Source of the DNA: an uncultured Atopobium sp.
Lineage (GTDB): Bacteria; Actinomycetota; Coriobacteriia; Coriobacteriales; Atopobiaceae
Reading direction: 5' to 3'
DNA: 64,000 bases
Assembly: GCA_938045565.1 (NCBI GenBank)
Contig: CALIAZ010000045.1
Coordinates: 1 to 64,000, forward strand
Shown piece after piece: positions 7,964 to 16,608 of the stretch. The notes below the pieces were generated by a model. That model saw only the letters and a list, made by a program, of their open reading frames with translations, searched no databases and had not been told where the DNA came from. The position numbers and the translations under genes are program-made. Numbering within the stretch: the first letter of the stretch is position 1; each line of letters begins with the position of its first letter.

Positions 7964-10900
7964 CTGGTAACTAAGCTCTCTCGCAATTCCTTTCGCTTTT
8001 CTCGGTGTTTTGGCGCAGTGACATTCTGACTGGTAACTAAGCGTGCAGTACAGCACAATGAATGGATTGACTGTTTTGGCGCAGTGACATTCTGACTGGT
8101 AACTAAGCTCTGCTGTTGGCTTGCGTTCAGTCACAACGTTTTGGCGCAGTGACATTCTGACTGGTAACTAAGCTTTATTCTCATTTGCTGCCTGGACGTG
8201 ACAGGTTTTGGCGCAGTGACATTCTGACTGGTAACTAAGCTCATACGTTCTTCTAGGCATTCAAAGCTGGGTTTTGGCGCAGTGACATTCTGACTGGTAA
8301 CTAAGCTGTATTCACGCCTAGTATTGAATCTGATTGTTTTGGCGCAGTGACATTCTGACTGGTAACTAAGCCCGCTCGGACGTTCCGTCCTTGCTAGTTG
8401 TGTTTTGGCGCAGTGACATTCTGACTGGTAACTAAGCTTTTTTTGTGCAATTTTTTCAGAAGGGCGGGTTTTGGCGCAGTGACATTCTGACTGGTAACTA
8501 AGCATCCATTCGCCAGAGTGTCAAAGGTGGCGAGTTTTGGCGCAGTGACATTCTGACTGGTAACTAAGCCATCCGCCACTTCATACAAACCTTACCTTTG
8601 TTTTGGCGCAGTGACATTCTGACTGGTAACTAAGCGGTGGCATAAATGTATGTGCTGACTTATGCGTTTTGGCGCAGTGACATTCTGACTGGTAACTAAG
8701 CACATCCGCCACTTCATACGAACCTCACCTTGTTTTGGCGCAGTGACATTCTGACTGGTAACTAAGCTATGAACAGTATTATCTATACAGTCGACATGTT
8801 TTGGCGCAGTGACATTCTGACTGGTAACTAAGCTGGGTGGTGCATGGGTATACAGCGGAAGTTGTTTTGGCGCAGTGACATTCTGACTGGTAACTAAGCC
8901 AGTTCGATATATAGCCCCTTTAGCGTTCAGTTTTGGCGCAGTGACATTCTGACTGGTAACTAAGCATACGGGCTGCAAAGAGTAGCAGAAGGCAAGTTTT
9001 GGCGCAGTGACATTCTGACTGGTAACTAAGCGTTTGCCGTTCGCGTCAACCCACGTAACGCGTTTTGGCGCAGTGACATTCTGACTGGTAACTAAGCTTC
9101 GAGAAGTTAAGCCAGCTTGGCTCGTGTGTTTTGGCGCAGTGACATTCTGACTGGTAACTAAGCTATCGTGGAAATGTCGACATTGTCGTCGGCGTTTTGG
9201 CGCAGTGACATTCTGACTGGTAACTAAGCAGTGCTGTTATAAGTGCTATCTCCTACATTGTTTTGGCGCAGTGACATTCTGACTGGTAACTAAGCTAGAT
9301 TTTGGACTGATAATATGTCTTATGTGTTTTGGCGCAGTGACATTCTGACTGGTAACTAAGCACGTCCCAGGCGCGTTATCGTCATCGCAGGGTTTTGGCG
9401 CAGTGACATTCTGACTGGTAACTAAGCTACGAGGTCGGAAAGACTTACACAGTCGAGTTTTGGCGCAGTGACATTCTGACTGGTAACTAAGCTAGACATA
9501 GTCCCCATTCCTCTTCTCTCTGGTTTTGGCGCAGTGACATTCTGACTGGTAACTAAGCTCCGTTTCTTAATTCTTCTGCAATACCATCGTTTTGGCGCAG
9601 TGACATTCTGACTGGTAACTAAGCCGACTTAGGATACGTCATTTATGACACCAAGTTTTGGCGCAGTGACATTCTGACTGGTAACTAAGCACGAGGGCGT
9701 TAAAGCTTCTCGCGAGGACTGTTTTGGCGCAGTGACATTCTGACTGGTAACTAAGCCGTTTCCATCGGGTAATACCCGATAATTGTGTTTTGGCGCAGTG
9801 ACATTCTGACTGGTAACTAAGCATCAGATGAATCTATTGATTACGGTGATTGGTTTTGGCGCAGTGACATTCTGACTGGTAACTAAGCACGAGTGCAGTT
9901 CTTGCATTCCACAACCACGTTTTGGCGCAGTGACATTCTGACTGGTAACTAAGCCAAGATGTTAGACAACCAACTCTGCATTGAGTTTTGGCGCAGTGAC
10001 ATTCTGACTGGTAACTAAGCAACACAAGGCATATAGTAATACTCAACAAAGTTTTGGCGCAGTGACATTCTGACTGGTAACTAAGCCAAGATGCGTTCAG
10101 ATGTCATCAACAACAAGTTTTGGCGCAGTGACATTCTGACTGGTAACTAAGCAATGCAAACATGGCAAGCCGTCATTTCAAAGTTTTGGCGCAGTGACAT
10201 TCTGACTGGTAACTAAGCTCATCACGCACCACCCTTGCGCCACAGTTGGTTTTGGCGCAGTGACATTCTGACTGGTAACTAAGCGAATAATTGTTTATAT
10301 CATTCAGGTGTTAAGTTTTGGCGCAGTGACATTCTGACTGGTAACTAAGCGGCAATAGCCATCGGATACAATAAGGTGATGTTTTGGCGCAGTGACATTC
10401 TGACTGGTAACTAAGCTTTACGGAATGATACCAAGCAGCAACATCAGTTTTGGCGCAGTGACATTCTGACTGGTAACTAAGCAAACTTTTGTTTTCATCG
10501 CTGCAATTATGAGTTTTGGCGCAGTGACATTCTGACTGGTAACTAAGCAAAAGTTTGTCGCTCATGGATGTTGAGCCCGTTTTGGCGCAGTGACATTCTG
10601 ACTGGTAACTAAGCAATGTCATGGAACATACAGACCAACTGAGGGTTTTGGCGCAGTGACATTCTGACTGGTAACTAAGCCGTTTTGCGGAGCTCTATCC
10701 AGACTTAGCTGTTTTGGCGCAGTGACATTCTGACTGGTAACTAAGCCGGTGAAAATTGCGTTGCCGACAATGCTGTGTTTTGGCGCAGTGACATTCTGAC
10801 TGGTAACTAAGTTTTCGGTATGACCTACCTGGAGAACTTCTTGTTTTGGCGCAGTGACATTCTGACTGGTAACTAAGTGACACAAGGTCAAACCTCAGCC

Positions 10901-11340
10901 CAAGAAAGGTTTTGGCGCAGTGACATTCTGACTGGTAACTAAGTTTATTAGATGTCGAGGTTTGATTACAGACAGTTTTGGCGCAGTGACATTCTGACTG
11001 GTAACTAAGTAGGTGCGCTTACCTACAAGGATCATACATGGTTTTGGCGCAGTGACATTCTGACTGGTAACTAAGTGGTAATGAGCATCAACCGAGTTAA
11101 CATCACGTTTTGGCGCAGTGACATTCTGACTGGTAACTAAGTTCGACTATTGGAAAGCCCAAGCACGCAAATGTTTTGGCGCAGTGACATTCTGACTGGT
11201 AACTAAGCTGCTTCTGGAAAGTTTAGAGCAGAGTTTTTGTTTTGGCGCAGTGACATTCTGACTGGTAACTAAGCTAACGGTATTTGGTGCTGTCGACTTT
11301 ATTTGTTTTGGCGCAGTGGCATTCTGGCTATAATTAGGCA
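7941..11340 (+). CRISPR. type II-A CRISPR array, 52 repeats / 51 spacers
   Basis: The 36-bp repeat starts GTTTTGGCGCAGTGACATTC and ends with TGACTGGTAACTAAGC; I located 52 copies, from 7941-7976 to 11305-11340, at a period of about 66. Spacers are 29-31 bp, mostly 30. Direction is plus: the repeat starts GTTTT, pairs with the minus-strand tracrRNA, has a promoter upstream in csn2, and the last copy (11305-11340) is degenerate, marking the old trailer end. Repeats at 10777, 10843, 10909, 10975, 11041 and 11107 end in T instead of C; the copies on both sides end in C. Spacers at 8570-8599 and 8702-8731 are near-identical. The spacer at 9757-9786 contains a short palindrome. No spacer was seen by eye to match other DNA in this window. 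Confidence 0.99.
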
Positions 11341-11351
11341 TAATAGTTAAT

Positions 11352-11400
11352 AAAGATACCCACCCGATTCTACTTGATGTGGATTTGCGTGGGTATCTTT
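11352..11400. terminator. hairpin closing the CRISPR array
   Basis: AAAGATACCCAC (11352-11363) pairs with GTGGGTATCTTT (11389-11400), a perfect 12-bp stem with a 25-nt loop just after the degenerate last repeat. It probably ends the precursor crRNA transcript, although the T-run is short. Confidence 0.6.
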
Positions 11401-11402
11401 AG

Positions 11403-11439
11403 GTTTTAGCATAGTGACATTCTGAATGGTAGTTAAAGC
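11403..11439. repeat. decayed extra CRISPR repeat or second anti-repeat
   Basis: This 37-bp stretch beginning GTTTTAGCATAGTGACATTC is clearly related to the array repeat but differs at several sites (AATGG for ACTGG, AGTTAAAGC for AACTAAGC). It lies beyond the closing hairpin, 62 bp after the last array repeat. On the minus strand the order is anti-repeat, then the 11352-11400 hairpin, which is the order of a tracrRNA. The simplest reading is an old repeat separated by a hairpin. Confidence 0.7.
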
Positions 11440-11487
11440 CACATGTCAGTTATTCGATGGTTTTTGTAGTTTGAAATGTTCAAGGTT

Positions 11488-11828
11488 CTAGAAGGTAATC
11501 AGATTGATGCAAATAGCATTGTCTTCTAAAAACCACTCTTCTTCACATTCAAATTTAGTGAATTTGTCAGGAATATAGGCTGACCCTTCAAGCCAAAACG
11601 ATTCGAATTCTTGAGCATCAGGTTGATCGATGAGCCATCCTGATAAATCCATAGCTAACATATTATCTATCAATGCAATATTGCCTTCGCCACAATCTAT
11701 ATAGAATATTTTCCCTGTTCGTTTGCTTTTGCTTGAACTAAGAAAAAAAAGTTAACAAATTGCTCGTCTTCAAAGCCATATCTGCTGTCGAGCCCCACTA
11801 TTTTCTTTATATTATTTTGTTTTGACAT
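11488..11828 (-). pseudogene. frameshifted small protein gene (~113 aa if restored)
   Basis: The minus strand has AAGGA then ATG at 11828 (MSKQNNIKKIVGLDSRYGFE). The frame runs to an 8-bp A tract on the plus strand (11743-11750, T8 in the mRNA) and then hits a stop. The next frame opens exactly at that tract (a stop precedes it) and continues through KIFYIDCGEGNIALIDNMLA to a stop at 11488. One extra T would join both parts into a protein of about 113 aa. The product is acidic and lacks membrane segments, and I do not recognise the family. It could be a true pseudogene, a phase-variable gene, programmed slippage or a sequencing error in a homopolymer. Confidence 0.6.
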
Positions 11829-11886
11829 TGGTTGTCCTTTTTGTGTATGTCAACTTATAGTGATTTTAACGCAGAAACATCTCAAC

Positions 11887-11940
11887 AAAAAAGCACCTCA
11901 GTCATCCCACAAGGGGGGGGGTAGCCGGGGCGCTTTTGTT
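11887..11940. terminator. imperfect hairpin with G9 tract
   Basis: AAAAGC (11889-11894) pairs with GCTTTT (11932-11937), and the inner arms CCTC...ATCCC and the G-rich side extend the stem with a few mismatches and G-T pairs. A run of nine G (11913-11921) forms one side. It lies between divergent genes and may stop residual transcription from the CRISPR side. The G9 tract may vary in length between strains. Confidence 0.5.
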
Positions 11941-12068
11941 TCACTGTAGCACACGCTTACAATGAGAAGCCATTCGGCTGCGCAATCCCATCAACTATAC
12001 TTGTGTCAAATAATTCGACGTAACGCTGCAACAGCACGTTCTTCTCGGCTGGTAGTGGAGATTCTTAC

Positions 12069-12554
12069 ATGAAGTCTTTGATTGTGTACTATTCATATTC
12101 CGGCATCACAAGAAGGCTTGCTGAGGATATTGCGCTGATTACCGATGGTGAGTTGCTGGAGCTTAAGCCTCAAGAGCCTTATTCTTTCTCGTATAACACG
12201 GCGGTAAAAGAGGTTAGAGCGCAAATAGAAAAGGGCGTTTGTCCTGCGTTAATGCAATACGATATAGATGTTGCCGGCTTTGATACTGTTTTTATAGGAT
12301 CACCCAACTGGCTTAAAACATTTGCACCTCCGATGCTTTCGTTCTTAAGAGCAACGGATTTAAGCGGTAAGACGGTCATTCCGTTTTGCACGCATGGCGG
12401 TGGAGGATTTGGAAACATGATTGAGGAGTACCAGAGGGAGTGCGGTGCTTCTCGTGTAATGCCTGGACTGGCGGTAAAAGGCACGTATACTTTTAGCGAA
12501 GTGCAAAAGTGGCTGGATTCGATAGGGTTGGACAATGCGAGTACTTCTAGCTGA
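12069..12554 (+). CDS. flavodoxin-family protein
   Basis: FMN-binding electron-transfer protein of 161 aa. The N-terminal strand plus phosphate loop is LIVYYSYSGITRRLAEDIA, the flavodoxin T/S-x-T/S-G-x-T type signature with Tyr-Ser. SPNWLKTFAPPMLSFL and IPFCTHGGGGFGNMIEEY correspond to the two FMN ring loops. It resembles the short 'flavodoxin_4' proteins that often act as oxidoreductase partners in anaerobes. Its last 20 nt overlap the start of the response regulator gene, so it is in an operon with the two-component system and could be co-expressed with an envelope or redox signal. The substrate partner is unknown. Confidence 0.88.
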   Translation: MKSLIVYYSYSGITRRLAEDIALITDGELLELKPQEPYSFSYNTAVKEVRAQIEKGVCPALMQYDIDVAGFDTVFIGSPNWLKTFAPPMLSFLRATDLSGKTVIPFCTHGGGGFGNMIEEYQRECGASRVMPGLAVKGTYTFSEVQKWLDSIGLDNASTSS

Positions 12555-13218
12555 AGATGAGAAGAGAATGGCCGCAGCTATTGTGGCTCTCTTAAAGCAA
12601 GAAAAATACGACGTCGATCATATGACTGACGGCACGTCCGCTCTTCTCGCCCTAGAAAGCAACATGTTCGACATGGCAATCCTTGATGTCATGATGCCTA
12701 AAATGAGCGGTTTTGAGGTTTCTCGAAGGGCTCGTAGCAAGGGAATTACCATTCCTATTTTGATACTGACGGCAAAAAGCCAGCTAGACGATAAGGTCGA
12801 GGGCCTGGATAACGGTGCCGATGACTATCTGACCAAGCCATTTCAGACAGCAGAACTTTTGGCTCGTTTGCGTGCGCTAGGAAGAAGGAGTTCTAGCTTT
12901 CAAGAGAATGTTCTGCGTTTTGGTGATCTCTCGCTTGATTCCACAACCGCAACGTTGACCTGTGAGACTTCTGGTCAGAGTGTGCGCCTAAGCGAGAAAG
13001 AGTTGCGCATTCTTGAGTATATGATTGGTAATCACGGTCGCATTATGACGCGTGATCAGCTTGCTATTAAGATATGGGGATTTGAAAGCGACGCCGAGTA
13101 CAACAACGTTGAGGTGTACATGTCGTTTACTCGTAAAAAGCTGGCATTTATCGGTTCTACGGTAGAGATTAAAGCAGTTCGTGGCTTGGGATATGAATTG
13201 AGGGACCAAACTGTTTAG
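12535..13218 (+). CDS. OmpR/PhoB-family response regulator
   Basis: Two-component response regulator, 227 aa. The receiver domain (1-~115) has the acidic pocket E7-D8, phosphoacceptor D51 in ILDVMMPKMSG, switch T80 in LILTA, and K102 in YLTKPF. The winged-helix output domain (~125-225) contains VRLSEKELRILEYMIGNHGR and the recognition helix region YNNVEVYMSFTRKKLAFIGS ahead of the wing VRGLGYELR. The start overlaps the flavodoxin gene by 20 nt, and the sensor kinase follows within about 30 nt, so the three genes form one unit. The DNA target is not known. Confidence 0.95.
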   Translation: MRVLLAEDEKRMAAAIVALLKQEKYDVDHMTDGTSALLALESNMFDMAILDVMMPKMSGFEVSRRARSKGITIPILILTAKSQLDDKVEGLDNGADDYLTKPFQTAELLARLRALGRRSSSFQENVLRFGDLSLDSTTATLTCETSGQSVRLSEKELRILEYMIGNHGRIMTRDQLAIKIWGFESDAEYNNVEVYMSFTRKKLAFIGSTVEIKAVRGLGYELRDQTV

Positions 13219-13249
13219 GCAATCCAGAAGAAAAATTATCCTCTCCATT

Positions 13250-14554
13250 ATGGTGTCGCTTGTTCTGCTGTTCACAGTGACGCTGTCGGTCATCATGTTT
13301 GCTAGCACTCAGGAGATCAGGCAGAAGAACATGGACGCGCTCAACCGCTATGCAAGCCAGTATTCGCTTGAGAAGGAAAAAGGTAGTTCTGAGGGACAGG
13401 GTGGTTCGGGGGGACAGAGTAGCTCAGAGGGCAAGGGCGGTTCTGAGGGGCAGACAAGCTCCGAAGGTCAGAGTCCACAGCAGCCACTGGTCAAACCTGA
13501 CGCTCAGCTGTCAAACAAATCTGACAATCAACCGCCAGGCCAGAGATCTGCTTACGAGCTTTCAACGTTTTACTCAGTATCGTTTTCTGCAGATGGTTCT
13601 GTACTCTCAGTCTTTAATGGCGAGAAAACCGTTAGCTCCGATGAAAACCTCACTGAGTTTGCTCGTCAGATTTTGAACGAAGGAAATTCTTCTGGTAGAA
13701 CAGGTAATCTTTCCTACGTGGTTATGAAAAAAGATGGCTATACGCTTGTGGCGTTTATGGATAACACCGTTTCTGAAGCCGGTCTTCAGACCATGATGCG
13801 AAACGCTCTGCTTGTAGGAGGCGCGTCGCTGGTAGTTATGTTCTTTATTTCTGTGTTTCTGGCAAAGCGCATCATTCACCCACTTGAAGAGAGCGATAAA
13901 AAGCAGAAGCAGTTTATATCCGACGCAAGTCACGAGCTCAAGACTCCTATTGCGGTTATTGACGCCAATGCAGAGATTCTATCCAGAGAGCTTAGCCACA
14001 ACGAATGGCTCTCCAACATTCAATACGAAAGCAATCGTATGGGAAAGTTGGTAAAACAGCTGCTAGATTTTTCTAGTGCGGAGAATAGAGAAGTTCCTAT
14101 GGAAAAGCTGGACTTTTCTCATGTAGTTACTGGAGAATCACTGGTCTTTGAGACGTTTGCGTTCGAGAATGGCAAGGCACTTCAAAGCAACATTGAAGAG
14201 GGGATTGTTCTTACAGGCAATCAGAATCAGCTTACGCAGGTTATTTCTGTGCTGCTTGATAACGCCCTGAGGCATACAACGGGTACTCAGATTGAGTTAA
14301 ATCTCAAGAAACAAGGTCACAGCGCTCTCTTAAGTGTTAGTAATGATGCAGAAGAAATTTCTCAAGAAAAGCTTGAGCATCTGTTTGATCGTTTTTATCG
14401 TGTTGATGACGTTCGAAACAGTGAGGATAATCACTATGGATTGGGTCTTTCGATTGCACAAGCTGTAGTTCAAAAGCATGGTGGAACCATTAATGTAGGC
14501 TATTCAGAGGGTCGAATTACTTTTACTGTTCAGCTTCCTATTAAGGGAAAATAA
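13250..14554 (+). CDS. sensor histidine kinase
   Basis: Membrane sensor kinase, 434 aa from the ATG at 13250. The true start may be earlier: the frame is open from 13202, giving FRQSRRKIILSI before this Met, and GAGGGA stands before a CTG at 13211. TM1 is about 3-20, an extracytoplasmic region runs to about 180, and TM2 is ALLVGGASLVVMFFISVFLA. The ectodomain contains a Gly/Ser-rich stretch in which SEGQ-like units recur (about 45-75). HisKA has FISDASHELKTPIAV with H228 as phosphoacceptor. The ATPase domain shows the N box (LLDNALRHT) and G box (YGLGLSIAQAVVQKHGG). It pairs with the adjacent regulator. The signal is unknown, but the architecture resembles envelope-stress sensors. Confidence 0.93.
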   Translation: MVSLVLLFTVTLSVIMFASTQEIRQKNMDALNRYASQYSLEKEKGSSEGQGGSGGQSSSEGKGGSEGQTSSEGQSPQQPLVKPDAQLSNKSDNQPPGQRSAYELSTFYSVSFSADGSVLSVFNGEKTVSSDENLTEFARQILNEGNSSGRTGNLSYVVMKKDGYTLVAFMDNTVSEAGLQTMMRNALLVGGASLVVMFFISVFLAKRIIHPLEESDKKQKQFISDASHELKTPIAVIDANAEILSRELSHNEWLSNIQYESNRMGKLVKQLLDFSSAENREVPMEKLDFSHVVTGESLVFETFAFENGKALQSNIEEGIVLTGNQNQLTQVISVLLDNALRHTTGTQIELNLKKQGHSALLSVSNDAEEISQEKLEHLFDRFYRVDDVRNSEDNHYGLGLSIAQAVVQKHGGTINVGYSEGRITFTVQLPIKGK

Positions 14555-14608
14555 CGTGTAGGTAGAAATTCAATATTCAATCTTTAGTTCAATAAAACTG
14601 TTTTATTT

Positions 14609-14638
14609 AGACGTCTTTCTCATGAAGGCGTCTTTTTT
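14609..14638 (+). terminator. terminator of two-component operon
   Basis: AGACG (14609-14613) and CGTCT (14629-14633) flank a partly paired loop and are followed by a T-run. Confidence 0.65.
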
Positions 14639-14852
14639 ATTTGCGCAGGTAGATGACTATAGAGCAAAATATGCGAAAATCGAATATTTTGCATTTGAAC
14701 TGGGGATTTACTAACTTTCCAAAAATTTCTAAAAAATTTTTGAGAATTCAATCTTTGTTCAATCTTTGCCTCCTACTATGTCCTCATCAGATGCAAGGGA
14801 GTAAAAAATCACTTCATTGCATACACCAAATAAGTGCAAGGAGGCGCACATT

Positions 14853-16172
14853 ATGCAGTACACAAGAAGAGATGTAGTAGCCGGTCTTCCAGTTTTGATG
14901 GCGTTCGGACTTGCTGGTTGCAAAACCGCAAAAGCAACCGCTAATAACACAACCGAAGCCACCAAGAAGGCTTCAGAAGCACTTCGGATTACCGCCGCTC
15001 AGATCCTGGATGGCTATGCAGTCAACAGCACTACTGCTGATGAGAATACCATTCTGGTCAATACTACCGACGATGTAGCCATTACTAATTCCACGGTTAC
15101 TAAGACAGGAGATTCCGACGGCGGAGATAACTGTAACTTCTACGGTCAGAACGCTGCAGTTCTTGTTGAGGGAGGTTCAACTACTACGCTGACTAATCTC
15201 ACCGTTACTTCAGATGCAAAGGGTGCCAACGGCATTTTTAGCTACGGAGGCAATGGCGGTCAGAACGGCGGTGACGGTGATGGAACCAAGGTTATTATCA
15301 AGGACACCACCATCACCACAACCGGCGACGGCGCGGGTGGCACCATGACAACCGGTGGCGGCACCACTAATGCCTACAACCTCACGGTTACCACAAACGG
15401 TCAGTCTTCTGCAGCTATTCGTACCGATAGGGGCGGCGGAACAGTTTACGTAGACGGTGGTGCCTATACCTCCAATGGTCTAGGTTCGCCAGCCATCTAC
15501 TCCACGGCAGAGATCCACGTTACTAACGCCACACTTGTTTCTAACCTTTCCGAGGGCGTTTGTATTGAGGGCTTGAACTCCATTGAGCTTACCGATTGCG
15601 ATCTCACGGCAAACAACACCAAGTGCAATGGCAATGCAACCTTCATGGATACCATCATGATTTATCAGTCCATGTCCGGAGACGCAGCAACGGGTAATTC
15701 CACCTTTGCTATGACCGGTGGTTCCCTCACCAGCAAGAACGGCCACATGTTCCACGTTACTAACACTAACGCTGACATTGAGCTCAATGGTGTCAAGTTA
15801 ACTAACGAAGACGCTGCTAACGTTCTTATCTCTGTCTGCGATGACGGTTGGAATGGCGGTAATAACAAGGCAACCTTTAACGCTAAAGCTCAGGACCTGG
15901 TGGGAGCGGTGCTTGTTGGCAACAATTCCACACTTGCTCTGAACCTCACTGGAGGAACCACGTTTGAGGGTTACGTTAACGGCAACATCGTCAACGCTAC
16001 CAACCAGACTGTTTCCACCGAGGTAGGTACTGTTACGGTAACTCTGGACAACAATAGTACTTGGACTTTGACAGCAGATAGCTATGTCACCGAGTTCAAT
16101 GGTGCTGCAGCAAACGTTATTGCTAACGGTCACACACTGTATGTAAAAGGTACAGCACTCACGGGAACCTAA
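14853..16172 (+). CDS. Tat-type lipoprotein with parallel beta-helix
   Basis: Surface lipoprotein, 439 aa, starting at 14853; AAGGAGG at 14838-14844 is correctly spaced, unlike for an upstream in-frame ATG at 14817. The N-terminus MQYTRRDVVAGLPVLMAF then GLAGC is a twin-arginine signal with a lipobox. The mature part is Thr/Asn/Gly-rich with repeated strand-turn units (VIIKDTTITTTGDGAGG, IELTDCDLTANNTKC, TFAMTGGSLTSKNG), typical of a right-handed parallel beta-helix. It resembles the Cthe_2159/DUF4353 polysaccharide-binding family; that assignment is by pattern only. An adhesin or carbohydrate-binding role at the cell surface is likely. It is monocistronic, with a terminator following. Confidence 0.8.
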   Translation: MQYTRRDVVAGLPVLMAFGLAGCKTAKATANNTTEATKKASEALRITAAQILDGYAVNSTTADENTILVNTTDDVAITNSTVTKTGDSDGGDNCNFYGQNAAVLVEGGSTTTLTNLTVTSDAKGANGIFSYGGNGGQNGGDGDGTKVIIKDTTITTTGDGAGGTMTTGGGTTNAYNLTVTTNGQSSAAIRTDRGGGTVYVDGGAYTSNGLGSPAIYSTAEIHVTNATLVSNLSEGVCIEGLNSIELTDCDLTANNTKCNGNATFMDTIMIYQSMSGDAATGNSTFAMTGGSLTSKNGHMFHVTNTNADIELNGVKLTNEDAANVLISVCDDGWNGGNNKATFNAKAQDLVGAVLVGNNSTLALNLTGGTTFEGYVNGNIVNATNQTVSTEVGTVTVTLDNNSTWTLTADSYVTEFNGAAANVIANGHTLYVKGTALTGT

Positions 16173-16212
16173 GCGAGAAGAACGTGTAGTAACGTAAAGC
16201 CACAGCTACAAA

Positions 16213-16253
16213 AGACACCCTGCGGGTTATGAGCTCGCAGGGTTGTTCTTTGT
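16213..16253 (+). terminator. terminator after beta-helix lipoprotein
   Basis: CCCTGCG (16218-16224) pairs with CGCAGGG (16236-16242), followed by a T-rich tail. Confidence 0.75.
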
Positions 16254-16332
16254 TGTTAGGGTATGAGTTGCGCGCTTTGCTGAGGGAGAGTGTGGGAATC
16301 GTCTGCTGCAAGAGACTGAGGTGTAGAACTAG

Positions 16333-16608
16333 TTACTCGTCCTCTGAATATGCGTCATCTTGATAGGAATCTTCTTCGTTATTATCATGCACAAGCAAGG
16401 AGTTGAACAGCTCATCGATATCGTTTTGCCTCTGGATAGTCTCTTCTTCGGCCAGTGTCCACACACCGTCTTGGTAGTAAAGAATGTCACCTTGGCAAGC
16501 GTTACTTGGAAGCTCGTGGCGAGAAACGGTAAGCATATTGCCTGGTTGATCATTCAGCTCAAGCACGGCAAAATTGTTGTCTTCAAATCGATCAATGATT
16601 GCTTTCAT
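16333..16608 (-). CDS. DUF3006 domain protein
   Basis: Small protein, 91 aa, starting MKAIIDRFEDNNFAVLELND, the hallmark beginning of DUF3006 proteins (a short SH3-like strand set). The second half is acidic and probably flexible. It starts in the TAATG overlap with the stop of the ComEC-like gene, so the two are translationally coupled. DUF3006 genes are often found next to secreted metallo-beta-lactamase-fold proteins, and that neighbour is present here. The biochemical role is unknown. Confidence 0.85.
   Translation of the reverse strand: MKAIIDRFEDNNFAVLELNDQPGNMLTVSRHELPSNACQGDILYYQDGVWTLAEEETIQRQNDIDELFNSLLVHDNNEEDSYQDDAYSEDE

Noticed and set aside
7941..7976. A promoter in every repeat (TTGGCG, 17 bp, GTAACT), as in some Neisseria type II-C arrays.
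   Set aside because: The -10 box matches the consensus at only 2 of 6 positions; the csn2-internal promoter is far better.
9757..9786. Spacer 28 contains a palindrome (ATCGGGTAATACCCGAT).
   Set aside because: One hairpin in 51 spacers is expected by chance or from a terminator-like protospacer.
7823..11341. Many minus-strand frames across the CRISPR array (with repeated LSYQSECHCAKT or LVTSQNVTAPK).
   Set aside because: They are translations of the CRISPR repeat in two frames; spacer-derived segments between them are random.
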